Positions 47,970-58,711 of a DNA stretch of 64,000 nucleotides are shown piece by piece (position 1 is the stretch's first letter; every line of letters begins with the position of its first letter). Under the pieces are notes generated by a model. The model saw nothing but the letters and a program-made list of their open reading frames with translations, was not told where the DNA came from and ran no database searches. Origin of the DNA: Cladocopium goreaui (Eukaryota; Sar; Dinophyceae; Suessiales; Symbiodiniaceae); NCBI GenBank assembly GCA_947184155.2, contig CAMXCT020001420.1:89534-153533 (forward strand), in the 5' to 3' direction. The position numbers and the translations under genes are program-made.

Positions 47970-50500
47970 TTCCTTTTACTTTGCAAAGTCCGGATGCTGC
48001 GACGCCTTCACACTCTCTTTCAAGGATTTGCTAGTCCAAGAAGAGATTGAGCAAGTGCTCTCTGTATAGAGATAGAGATAGAGATAGATCTGGATATTCA
48101 TGCAGGTATGGCTGTCGGTATGAGCAAGATCTCGAAATGGTCTACACTCTACACAGTCTGCACATGTATTTCACCAATTTTCACCTATTTTCACCATGTC
48201 ACCATGATTCCCTCAGATCCCCACGCGAAGCGTCGCATCGCTGCAGTCGCCATCTCTCAAGCCTCATGAGCTGGAGAGAGTGATGAGTGATTGCCACACC
48301 TGTTCTACCATTCTGCAATTTTTCTCTTATCAAAAAGCCATCTCACCTGATCAAGAACTTCGGAGCCGGCACACATGCTATCAGCTGCTATCAGATTATC
48401 AGCATCCTGATTCCTGAGCACAGCTGCAACCTAATGCAGCTCAGACGCAGGAAACCAGAGAGCGGTAAGTATCGCTTGAGCCAGATCTTTTCCACCGAGT
48501 GGAAAGGCTTAGATGTGCACTTGATGTCAACTCAAAAACAAATTTCACCTACAGTTCAAGTGAGATCATGGAATGCTGAACTACAGTGGAGTCTGCTGAC
48601 CTTTTTCTCCGCACATGCAAACTGTTGATTTGATTCATGCAATTTTCTTATAAACCGAATGCAATACAGCAAATCCAGCCTTTCAACAAAAGGATGAAGG
48701 AGAGGAAAGTTGTGTTTCTTCACCATGCAGGTTCCGGAAACACATTAAATGGCAATCATGCAGAAAACCCAAATTCACTCATGCTGGTGTCTGTGAAAGC
48801 AACCTAAAAAAACGATGCACAACAAATCGGAGTTGACTTGTGCAATTTGAAAACATGTCATATATACTGTACCCATTTTCCAAGTCCTTGAAATACTCCA
48901 GCATACTCCAGCACTTTCCCAACGAGTTCCCTTGTTCCCACATCTGGGAATCCAAACTGACACGCACCCTCTTTGGTTTGTCCTCAAGTCTGGCCAAATG
49001 TTTTCACAATTCACAAAAAGATAATTAAGTTCCGTGGGGTCCGAGAGCTTAAGAACACAATTGAAACCTATACTTCAGCAGCAAACGATGGGATGCAATC
49101 TCTTTAAAAATCGTTGAAACCTGTCAGATCGTGATCGTGTATGTTCGATCGTGTATATTCACAAGAATACAACCCCAATTTTTGCCATGGGCCATGAGTA
49201 TATGTGCTGTGCATGTGGGCAACCATTCCCCCCCATCACAGCATGTTTTTTCATCCCAAAACTGAGCCAAGAACAACCTCAGCAGCCGGCCGCTTCCGAG
49301 CCGATTGTGTGCACCTGCAGGCAATGCATTCGGATCTGTCTTCGGATTTGGAACGTTTTCAACTGCCAACAACCTCCAGTGGCAACAGTTCGACAAGTTG
49401 CCGCCAGTCAGGAGTCACCAAATAAACCATACTGGATGCAAGCGCCCAAAAACAAATCGCCTAGATCGGGCCATGCACACCCAGGGTCATGGGATAACAC
49501 CTCAGCTGGGATGCAATCCAATTCAAGATTCAATGCCATTCATCGCGGATCTATTGGTTGGTTCTTGAATTTTATGATTATCACATGCCCCTATTGATTT
49601 TGATGTTTTATCAATTTTGCCATGCAACCGTTTTTTCTATCACTGTCATTATTATCATTCATCATCATCATCATCATCATCATTCATAATCACCACCACA
49701 ATCGTGTTTGTCAGGCATGGCCCGTGTCACAATACAACCCACTGGGTCTTTGAACTGCTTGCCACTCCCAAAGGCATCAATGAAGATCTGCAAGCAAGGG
49801 AGGGTGGCCCACGCGAGTGGCAAGCCACTGGAGCCAAGCAGAAAAAATGGTGGTATTCATGGACATCAACACGTGTTCCACACATGTTCATTATTTCAAT
49901 TTGAACGGTTTAGGATGAAAAATGGAGGCCACCCCAAATGTATATTTATTTTTCCTGTTTAAATAAAAATAAATGAATTGTCTGCATTCGCCAAACCTGA
50001 AGCAACAAGATGGCACAAAAAGCGGGACAACGCCGGCCTTTGCATTTGCAGAAGTCAATTCAGTGATTTCCAAGGTAAAAAAACAGATGATTCATATGAT
50101 CTTTTTTTTTCAGTCCGTCTGTTCTTTGTTTGGTGCATCAAAGAATCAAAATAACGACGCACGCAACAAAATCAAACGCTTTCAAACAAATTTCCAATTT
50201 CACACCCATGAACAACAAACAGCGAGAAAATCCAGTTTCTGATGCCGATGAACTGTTTGTTTGTTTTTTGGAACGGATCCACTGTGTGTTGATGTGCGAA
50301 ATGGTTTTTCCCACAGATTCAGGCAGCACCAAAACACAGCTACCTTTTCTGCTGTAGCTTCTTCGAGCCACTATTTGGGCGGTATCACATGAATTGTTTT
50401 GTGCTGAGTCATCCTTGCAGAACCATGCCATGCAAATCTTCCCTGTATCGTTCTTAGCATCAACTGGAGACATGACTGATCCTAAGGAGTGCAGTTACTA
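47970..50500. other. No recognised gene
   Basis: Contains a short GATAGA run (48065-48090), a CATCAT run (about 49655-49690) and scattered short ORFs on both strands (for example 49180-49430 plus). Nothing carries a recognisable domain. Confidence 0.4.
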
Positions 50501-50522
50501 AAATCTGACACCCCACCTTGAC
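50501..50522 (-). other. Candidate polypurine tract and LTR start, Copia B
   Basis: On the minus strand, a purine-rich GTCAAGGTGGGG (50522-50511) runs directly into TGTCAGATTT (50510-50501). A purine tract followed by TG is the usual junction between a retrotransposon body and its 3' LTR. It lies about 175 bp beyond the pol stop of Copia B. The far end of the LTR was not identified. Confidence 0.4.
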
Positions 50523-50698
50523 AGCATTCCCTGCGGATTCCTGTCACCTTTCGTGGTGCTACCTGCAGTTTCTAGACCCTTTACCTAGGCCTACTGTGCC
50601 ATGCATAGACTCTCTAATTGGTCTCCAGGTGCTTTGGAACAAAAGAAAACTTCAGCATTTCACCAGCTATCAGTGTTTCACTGGATCCATGCTATCAT

Positions 50699-51990
50699 CT
50701 ACCAGCTACCACCGCATGCACTGATTGCTTCAAGTGATATCCACGAGGGCCTCAACCTCATGCAATGCACGCAGTATCTCTGCTGCTTCCTCCCAATTTC
50801 CAACCTAGCTGCTTCATCATGTCTTCTGGTCAGTGTTGCTACTGCACGTCGAAGTCGAATCCGGTTGGCTGTGGAGTACGCAAGCATTCGATCATATGCA
50901 TCATTGTTCAAATGACCGTATTGCAGATTTGCCCATTCATGTGGGACAGATACCTCATATTGTGAACTTGCCAGGTATCTTCTGCGTCTTTCCTCTGCTG
51001 TTTCGGCACCCATGTCATCGTCACTGCCATCTTCTGCTTCAGGTTCTGGATGAACTCCTGGGTGAACATCTGTACGATCGACAGTTAGACCATTCAGAGG
51101 AATGCCATTAATGGCCATATGGACAATTTCATCACCGTTCGGATCATCAACATTGGGATCGTCTCCTCCATCAGGAGGATCGTCATCTCCTGGTTCTTCT
51201 TCACCACCTTCCGTATTTGCACCTTCATCTCCAGCATTGGCCTCACCCATTGGGACATTGATTGGATCTCTTGGCTCATCCAATCGCACTCTTTCACCTC
51301 CAAGGTGCTTGCAAAGATCTGCATAGATACCTTCCAGATCCACCATCATGTCACCTTGCTGTCGGGCTGCACGGAAACATTCATGCAAATATCCAACCTC
51401 TCTTCCAAGCAACCATCTTGAAACTTGAAGTGATGGATACATGAAAAGTCGATGCCTCCATCCCATGGTCATCGGTGAGAAGCGTCTCTCAAACCACCAG
51501 GTCCGTCTGCTGTAGTTCCATGTCAAAGGCCCAAGAAACAGAAATGTCACTCCGGCCACCAGCACTGAAAGGCCAAGCATGCAAATGAAAGCTTTGCACA
51601 CCATCGCAGCCATCATCACACAACCATGGAATGTGGAAGTCATCAATCCATCCATTGCATCTGCAACCATCAGCCATGCAGTCTCTTTCTCGAAGGACTC
51701 GATTGGAACTTCGGCTCTTGGCATTGAGCTGCATCCTTTCAACTGTGTGAACACTCCCAACGTAGCTGTTGCAATTTCAATCAAACGCACGCATTGTTGT
51801 CTTGCAACCCTGTTGGAATGGCGCACTCTCCTCAGTTCACTATCATCAGTGATTTCATCAAGACCGGCCATGAAAAGACCAATCAACCTTCCAAGAAATC
51901 TGCGCCTCTCCCCACTTAAGCTCTTTGCGTTGAGGTCACCAGGGTTCAACTTTGTGTTGATCTTGTGGATTGTAAAAATACCAGCTCTCA
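50699..51990 (-). CDS. C-terminal extension of Copia B pol (membrane + acidic)
   Basis: After the last RNase H block (NPGDLNAKSLSGERRRFLGR) the frame stays open for about 420 codons with no stop, although the upstream pol is frameshifted. It holds a helical region, a strong hydrophobic segment (MMAAMVCKAFICMLGLSVLV and on to TFLFLG, about residues 185-220 of the 491-codon frame), a basic/aromatic patch, an acidic Asp/Glu/Pro/Gly-rich stretch with DDDPPDGGDDPNVDDPNGDE, and an Arg-rich helical end. A membrane segment after pol recalls the env-like third ORFs of some plant Copia elements, but there is no sequence evidence of homology. Function unknown. Confidence 0.6.
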
Positions 51991-53986
51991 ACAAGTTCTG
52001 CAAGAAAAACTGTCTGATCTGAACATGTTTCAACCTTCCGGTTCCAGCTCGTTGGATAAGTGCCATTGCCGACGATGAGTCAATGTACAGCCTTTGTTGA
52101 ACGTCACAGCTGTTGCTTTCCACATCATCTTTGCATAGGAACTTGCACAATCTGTAAAGATACATGCCATGCATTCCACCATCAGACCATTTGCAGCGTA
52201 AAGTTCACCTTCGCAACTTGACAAAGCCACTGATGCCTGAGTCCGACAGATGCTGAGGATCATTGCACCGTTGAGAAACACCAAACCTCAGTTTGTGCTC
52301 TCTCTGGTCGATTGCAATCTGCCCATGAGCTGTCACTGAAAGCCTCCATATTGAATCGTGCCTCAGACTTATCAGTGGGAATTGTAATCTCCTCACTGAC
52401 CAGCTCATCCTCTCTCCATCCATGGAAGATGCATTGGCTTTCCTCGGTGCACTGCAAAAGTAGTCCATCCTCAGGTGTTCCATCCAAATATGAGGCCAAA
52501 TGCTTCAATGCAGAGAGTGCCTTGACACTGGGTCGTGCCATGTAAGACGAAAGAGTCTTCACTGTAAATTGGATGTCGGGTCTGTCCATCGCCAAGTACA
52601 AAGCAAGTCCAAGTCCAGACCTGAAAACTGCTGCGTGTTCTGAATCCAGCATTTCTGATTCAACCACCAGGTCTGCATTGAAACTCTCAAGCGTTGCATG
52701 GTATGGGAGACCTTTCTTTCTTCTCCCACTCACCTTCATCAGCGCCACAAGCTTTGGGATGTAGGTTGGATTGGGTTGCAGCAAAATCCCATTTGATTTC
52801 ATCGTCATCCTTTTCTTGAGATACATCAATTGGCTTCCACTCCCAGGCAAATGCGGTCCATCAACTTTCATTGTCAATGTTTCACCAACTCTAGTCTGAA
52901 ACCACTCCACATCACCAGGATTGCATACCAACAAAATGTCATCCACATGAATGTGGACAAACATCTTTCGACTGAGGTCACGGTGTCGAAAAAAATTGTT
53001 GGGGCACCTGGGAAAGCTTCAAGACTTGATTTCTCACATAGACCACCGATGTGCTGATGCCATCGTAAAGCCGCATTGCATTGTCCTGGGAGACATCGTT
53101 TCAAAAGCCAGTGGGTATGAGGACTGCCAGTCCATTTTCTGATCCATGCAGGAATCTTCACATAGAGAATTTCCATCTGTGGCACCATGAGAAATGCGTC
53201 CTTGACATCCAATGCTGTCACAGCCAAACTGTAAATCAACGCAAATGTCAACAACATGCGCACTGAAGCAAATCAGCAAATGAAGATGTTGGAGAGAAAT
53301 TGTTCTCGTCAGTGGCTCCTGTCTTGAACTCTCTTGCAACAATTCGGCATCTTCTGATCCATTGCTGATTCCTGTGCCTCCAGTCATATACTGTACCAGA
53401 GTTGTGTCCACCACATTCTCACTCGTTGCAGCATCATCTGGCAGCGTCACAGGTTGAATCACATCCATCTGATACAACTTCTCAACTTCATCCAACGCTG
53501 CTTTCTCTTCCAACTCCTGCAACTTCTGAGGGCTAACACTGGGTGGACCATCACTCCACCCTGACCAGCGATGTATTCATCTTCGGAGTCCAAGGCCACT
53601 GCATCATCTTCAAAACCTTCAGGAAACATGCTTTCATCGTTGTGACACATCTCCATCTCCTCAACTTGATTGACCTTGTCATCAGTCCGACTGGCCTTTG
53701 TCTTTGGCATTGGAACAGGATCATCATCCATCTTCTGAACTTTCACACGCTCACCTGGGAGAGAACTGCTGGCTGCATGCTTTGTAGAAGCTGAAGGAAT
53801 CTCCATATCGTGGTCACTTTGATCATCAACCACAGGCGTGTCTGACACACAGTCACGTACTGCTTCTGCCTCCTCATCAACCTTCAGAGGGCCTGGAGCA
53901 CCAAGAGGAACAACTGTTTGTTTTCGTCTGATCCAATTGGTGCGCACACCTGGTGCCGTGTCCTTGGAGTGCCCGACGCTGACCAA
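50699..53986 (-). mobile_element. Copia-class retrotransposon B, decayed pol
   Basis: Minus-strand fragments in at least four frame changes recover a Ty1/Copia pol. They are a hydrophilic linker (53986 to about 53530), QELEEKAALDEVEKLYQMDV (53520), RT start VTALDVKDAFLMVP (about 53200), RT catalytic HVDDILLV (about 52940), the body of RT, RNase H FSDSSWAD (about 52320), SSCEGELYA (about 52220) and YIDSSSAMAL (about 52080). All three RNase H acidic positions are visible, but frameshifts prevent a single protein. The last 491-codon frame runs far beyond RNase H (see separate entry). Integrase and gag are missing: the element ends at about 53990, where the plus-strand hydrolase-helicase ORF begins. 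Lineage differs from element A. Confidence 0.85.
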
Positions 53987-54013
53987 TTATAAGCACAGAT
54001 CATCAGTCGTGCC

Positions 54014-56467
54014 ATGAAACTGCTGCGCTTTTGTCCCATTACCCCGGCGCATAGGAAGCCGCCATGGCCAGGGTACACGCATGGCCTGCGACTCTTTACT
54101 AAACTCCTAGTTGCGCATCCGTTGGTTGGAGTGTGCCTGCCCCCCGAAATCCGTCCAGCAGAGTATCTCAGATTGACAGGATACATGGTAGGTTCTCTGT
54201 TCATTCGAGGCCACAGCGCTGGCTCGTATGCAGGAATGGTATGGGAAACCATCCTTACGGAATTCCCAGATGTTGAAGGCAAAACCGTGCTAGCAGCCAT
54301 TGCTCTGCCCCCATCGCTTCTGACGACATACAGACTGTCCCAGCTCCGACAGGTACACCTCATCCACCATGCAGATGACCGGCTTTGCGTATGGAACCCG
54401 TCTAACCAAGACATCAAACTGCTTCAGCAACGAGGTTTTGCAATCACACACATCACAGGATGGCGAGCATACCTAGGCACTGCACAACACAGCTATTCGC
54501 ACTGGACACGTGTTGCCCTTCCAGAGGGACGACCGGATATGGCACAGCTAGAGGGTACCCCAGGTGTACTTCCCTTTGAGGTTTACTCACAAGCTCCCCT
54601 CCGCCTAATATCATGGTGCAGCTTCGAGCTCCCAAAACCAGCCAAACGACTTCTGCGCGAATTAGCCATCATGTGCGAGCTGCCCGAGACCACAACACAG
54701 GCGCTTGTCAACCACATCGCCGTGCACAACTCATTGGTACAAACGGAGCAAGAGGCAACGCAATATTTGGCCTCGTTGGCAACTGTTACCATTGCGTCAA
54801 GGGCCAAATTGCTCACCTATACCACCATGGTCCAACACTTCCTCGGCACCCTGCCACTACCCATGGCTGTCTACATGCTAGACTACTATCTGCCAATGCT
54901 CAGCCCCAATGAAGGCCATAATGAGACAGGGCTTACAATGCAAAGTGCCGGACCTATCCGTCAACCATGGCAACCAATTACATTCGAATTTCTTTTCAAG
55001 GGCAGCGAGTTTGGTCACTGGAGAGTCAAAGGGGGGCAAGATGCATTTGCGTTCCGACACCCGAGCCTCGGCAAAACTGAAGTCTACAGCCTCCTAGAGA
55101 GCGATGCACACCACCACAAGGTTAGCCCTATAGGCACGGGAAGACTTGTTGCAATGGTAGGCACCGCAGATGCTCCAGCCGACGACGGCAGAGACCTACA
55201 AATCCTTTTTGGGTTAGTCCTTGCCATCACGCCACGCACATCCAAAAGCAAGGATGAGTTGCCTGCCTCCCGCATACACAGACAGTGTAACCCCAGATTC
55301 ATCGAAGTCGCCTTTCTCTCGGGGCCGGCCATTGAATTTTTTGCACAAGAACAGCTCTTAGCCCTTCAAGACTGGTATGTTGCCTCGGGCCAACGCCTGG
55401 AACCCATCGATGCTACCGTTCAGGGGCAGGGAGGTCCACTCCCAGGGACTTTCTTCCTCCATACAATGTGGATGTTCGGATGTACCAAACCCACCAGAGA
55501 GGTTACTGCTGTCGCACAAACCCCCCCGTGCAGGTACCACCTGGGATTAGGCATATACAATGTCCAAACAGCAGTTGAAGGAATGGATGGCAACAAACGA
55601 TCACATTTCTTGCATTTGTGCGGACAGTTGCTGCGCCTGGTGCTCATCCCATGTCATGTGGAAGGCGAACCCCATCCATGGACCCGCACAACTGCACTCT
55701 CCTTCGCCGCTGAACTAGACGGACATGTCTTGGGCACACTATGTGCAGTGACAATGGCTTTGCTCACCAATCGGTTAGACCTGTGTGTTCAAGGACTCTT
55801 CGGTGCAGGCAAGTCCAAATCGATGGCAATCCTCATCCTGGCCTTAATTGAAATCGATGCCACTGACAGTCTCAAAATATTGTTTATCTGCAAAGAAAAC
55901 TCAGGCACTAGATCCTTTGCTGACCTTCTCCTATGGCTCGACCCCCCGTCGGGGGTGTTTGGGCGCATAGGTAGGTTGGTGGGGGACCAAGAACGTAACA
56001 AGAGCAGTTATTCCCATACCAAATTCGACATTCATCCGAGGGAGCGAAGGCAAATGCTGAACAAGTGCCAGCTTGTGTTGGCTACAGGAGGTACCGTAGC
56101 CCAGGATCTCACCATGCAATGGTCCACGCTCGGAGGGTTCATGCAAGAGCTTTCCCTCATGGTCATTGATGAAGGGCAACAATATGGCACTGACAGAGAA
56201 ATTGCAGTCATCAGCCTGATGAGGCAACAACCCCTCGTCCTGTGGACAGGAGACTCAGAGCAAACACCCGGCGGTATTGATCGAGCAGCCCGCAACGCGA
56301 AACGATCCCGACAACTTCTGTTGTCCAAAAAACATGGGCTGCGAAGTGACCGAAATTATTATATGCCAGCTAATCTCGCAGATGCAATGATTCGGCTGTT
56401 GGACGGTTCGTCCAATGAAGGCCTAGCTACCCTCAGTCAAATACTCCGTCGAGGCCAGCACACGTGA
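54014..56467 (+). CDS. Hydrolase-like/SF1 helicase-like fusion protein
   Basis: An 817-codon ORF; an in-frame TAA at 53990-53992 precedes the ATG. Residues 60-165 look like part of an alpha/beta-hydrolase: nucleophile-elbow GHSAGS (66-71), candidate acid in HHADDRLCVW (119-128) and candidate histidine in AQHSYSHW (157-164). A long middle region has no recognised domain. From about 585 it becomes a P-loop ATPase of superfamily 1 helicase type: Walker A GAGKS (597-601), motif II VIDEGQQ (717-723), motif III-like WTGDSEQTPGG (744-754) and a motif IV-like region near LRSDRNYYMPANL. It ends at TGA, but the same frame continues open (next entry). It is the only large plus-strand gene here and sits between two Copia elements, so it may itself be mobile or a host repeat family. 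Catalysis by the hydrolase part is unproven. Confidence 0.75.
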   Translation: MKLLRFCPITPAHRKPPWPGYTHGLRLFTKLLVAHPLVGVCLPPEIRPAEYLRLTGYMVGSLFIRGHSAGSYAGMVWETILTEFPDVEGKTVLAAIALPPSLLTTYRLSQLRQVHLIHHADDRLCVWNPSNQDIKLLQQRGFAITHITGWRAYLGTAQHSYSHWTRVALPEGRPDMAQLEGTPGVLPFEVYSQAPLRLISWCSFELPKPAKRLLRELAIMCELPETTTQALVNHIAVHNSLVQTEQEATQYLASLATVTIASRAKLLTYTTMVQHFLGTLPLPMAVYMLDYYLPMLSPNEGHNETGLTMQSAGPIRQPWQPITFEFLFKGSEFGHWRVKGGQDAFAFRHPSLGKTEVYSLLESDAHHHKVSPIGTGRLVAMVGTADAPADDGRDLQILFGLVLAITPRTSKSKDELPASRIHRQCNPRFIEVAFLSGPAIEFFAQEQLLALQDWYVASGQRLEPIDATVQGQGGPLPGTFFLHTMWMFGCTKPTREVTAVAQTPPCRYHLGLGIYNVQTAVEGMDGNKRSHFLHLCGQLLRLVLIPCHVEGEPHPWTRTTALSFAAELDGHVLGTLCAVTMALLTNRLDLCVQGLFGAGKSKSMAILILALIEIDATDSLKILFICKENSGTRSFADLLLWLDPPSGVFGRIGRLVGDQERNKSSYSHTKFDIHPRERRQMLNKCQLVLATGGTVAQDLTMQWSTLGGFMQELSLMVIDEGQQYGTDREIAVISLMRQQPLVLWTGDSEQTPGGIDRAARNAKRSRQLLLSKKHGLRSDRNYYMPANLADAMIRLLDGSSNEGLATLSQILRRGQHT

Positions 56468-56788
56468 GGTCAGCTATGGACAAGCCAACTCTCGCCACAA
56501 GCGACGGAAGACCTCAGAGCAGCCAATGCCGTCCTCCCAGGCCTGAGAGCTCAATTTGAAGCTGCCCAGCCACATGTGCAAAGACACTCCTCCTCTTTTG
56601 TGGACGCAGAACTGCTGGAAGGCACGATGGTCAACTTCCCACGATCCCTGGTACGCCTTGCCTGGATCTTACAGCATGCCGCCACCCTCCTACCTATGGC
56701 TGGTGATATCCAAGCAATCTTAAACTCACAGACCGCCGGAGTGAGGATTGGCAACGTCGGGTATACCCGCCATCCATCAAAGAAGTAG
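56468..56788 (+). pseudogene. In-frame continuation of the helicase ORF after TGA
   Basis: Beyond the TGA at 56465-56467 the same frame is open for 106 codons to TAG at 56786-56788. It reads protein-like sequence such as SPQATEDLRAANAVLPGLRA and FPRSLVRLAWILQHAATLLP. Its composition matches the helicase domain, so the TGA is probably a nonsense mutation (or a sequencing error), and the family protein should be longer. The last part, from about 56745, overlaps the minus-strand fragment and may lie past a breakpoint. Confidence 0.55.
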
Positions 56789-57340
56789 ATACCTGGCAGA
56801 GACAGGATTTCCTGCTCTGGGCCGGTCTGTGCTACCACTTGTCCGGTGCGCGCCTTGTACAGTCCTGAAGGCAGGCACACGTATGTGGGAAAGGGCGTGC
56901 GGTCAGCCGCGTAGGCATACAGGACAACTTCGGTGAACGGAAGATTCTGAACGGGGATCCATTTGTGTTGAGCGGCTAGGCCTGCTTGGACTTCTTGGAG
57001 GCGATCTCTGTTCAGCCAGCGAAGGTCTGACCCTCGAACCAATATGAGACGGTATCTCGCCCGTTTCACTTCGTTCGTTTGCTGATCTTGGTATTGATTG
57101 GCGATTGCAAGGGGGGGAATTCCCATGCTGGCGCAGAATTCAGTGACCACCTACTTAGCTGTGCAAGATTCTCCTGTTCTGGGTCTGCATCGAAGTCAGG
57201 CCAGCCCCATGTCGTTTCTCCCCTTCGAAGACCTCGAATGCCATATGCTATGGTCGCGACCACCTGCTTGCTCTTCAGCGATCCGAAGGCAGTTCCTTCC
57301 GCGTCACCATGGAGCCTGTGCGAAAATGGCAACTTAGGAA
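56745..57340 (-). pseudogene. Inverted fragment, possible helicase C-terminus
   Basis: The minus strand reads a protein-like segment. At about 57165-57340 it contains RLHGDAEGTAFGSLKSKQVV. After a frame change near 57150 it reads ASMGIPPLAIANQYQDQQTN, LILVRGSDLRWLNRDRLQEV and LPGIYFFDGWRVYPTLPILT. This resembles the C-terminal part of a large helicase-type protein, lying in opposite orientation to its neighbours. I infer that it is an inverted piece from the same or a related element; the homology is unverified. The overlapping plus-strand frame is also partly open. Confidence 0.35.
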
Positions 57341-57349
57341 GCATGGAAG

Positions 57350-58607
57350 CCAATGTGATGGCAGAGAGAGCCCTGTTTGGGCGTTTCCAGGGCCTACGTC
57401 GCTGTGCCATTTTCCTGGTCCAAGAGAAAGTAATGCAAGGTACTAGTCGGTCCGCGGACTCCCGCGCATACCGTCGAATTGCCCCAAAATCTCTTGAGCT
57501 GGTCTTGGTCTCCAGGTCTGTCGCGTTTGCGTTTTGTGGCCGCCTCCTAGTGCAACAGCCAGCGGAAGTGGAATACTTTGACCCGGAACGAGACTGGCCG
57601 AAACCTATTGTCTTCCACGCAAGTTTTTCGGTGGTGGTGGAAGAAATGGCATTTCTTGGAGACACGCGAAGCAGGTGTGAATTGCTGGTGTTTGCACAGG
57701 CTAATCCGGCACGACTCCCACTGACGATGGGTATTCTTCAGCCCAACATCCCAGTGCGAAGAATGATGAGTGAACGCCGGACGAAGCTGACGGACGCGTT
57801 GGTCCGAGTGCTCTGCCGCCTACACCTATTGGAGTTGCTCTCCCAGGCCCGCATGATGAGTATAATATGCGCGACAGCCTGCTCCCGTTGGCAGCGCATG
57901 GGGATGGGCACGTCCTTACTGTGGCAGTGGCATTGCTCCTGGCGATCCTCACTGGCCGTTCTGACCTATGCATCGCAGGCGTTTTTGGTGCCGGAAAGAC
58001 GCGCTCCTTGGCGGTGTTGTTAATTGCCTTCAGCTGCGAGCTCAGTGATTTCTATGCAATCGTGTACACCGACTATTTGCCTCCTGCCCGCCTCACCAAG
58101 TTAATTGCACTCCTGTGGTCGGATGCAAGCCAGAACAGCGACTCAGAAGTGGCGCGGCTACTCAACCTCGGCCAAGCACCACACACAGGGACTTGGGTCA
58201 CAGCAATAACTGCCCAGCAGCTCCCAATCTCCTTGGCGCGCCTTTTCAGTGAAGAAACACTTAGCCACCTGAATATTCAGAGTTGCTTAATTTCTGCAAT
58301 ATTGGTCGTCTTGCTAATTACAACTGCGCCAGAAGAATTCGGCATCCCTGAGTGTACAACCACGATTGAAGTAGCCGGTCTGGATGGTCCGCATAGATGG
58401 GGCATCATACTGCCCAACAGTTCTAGAGTGTCCCTGTTGACGTATAAAGCTATCGTCGTAGTCCGGTACCCGGAATTGGTGCTACATGATCAGGATCCCA
58501 TACAAATAGGTTATTTTGTCCCCATGATTACACGGTTGGGCTGCGGAAGGTACGCAACCTTCGAAACCCTTGGGTCAGCGTCCAGGACGTCGTCCTTAAC
58601 TCACTAG
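57350..58607 (+). pseudogene. Second, divergent copy of the hydrolase-helicase family
   Basis: Two plus-strand frames join near 57810-57860 by a frameshift. The first (to about 57810) reads RALFGRFQGLRRCAIFLVQE and WPKPIVFHASFSVVVEEMAF. The second reads DGHVLTVAVALLLAILTGRS and DLCIAGVFGAGKTRS, which aligns with DGHVLGTLCAVTMALLTNRL, DLCVQGLFGAGKS of the 817-codon ORF. Similarity continues through LLWSDASQN (versus LLWLDPPSG) to about 58190 and then ends; no DEGQ motif follows. The copy is therefore frameshifted and truncated inside the ATPase domain. It is clearly diverged, not a recent duplicate. Confidence 0.6.
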
Positions 58608-58711
58608 AACCGTCCACGCTACCAAGTCAACCACTCCCAGAGCCCAGCCACTTTTACACACAAGCACAGAAACAAGAAATGTCTTGCTCATGTCGCTATG
58701 GTTCTTGTTGG

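Noticed and set aside
53884-54417. 177-codon minus-strand ORF across the Copia B/helicase junction
   Set aside because: Shadow of the plus-strand helicase frame; no recognisable motif and composition typical of antisense reading.
57400-57665. Minus-strand ORF upstream of the inverted helicase fragment
   Set aside because: The plus-strand frame here looks more protein-like (WPKPIVFHASFSVVVEEM); I kept only the part below about 57340 as a minus-strand candidate.
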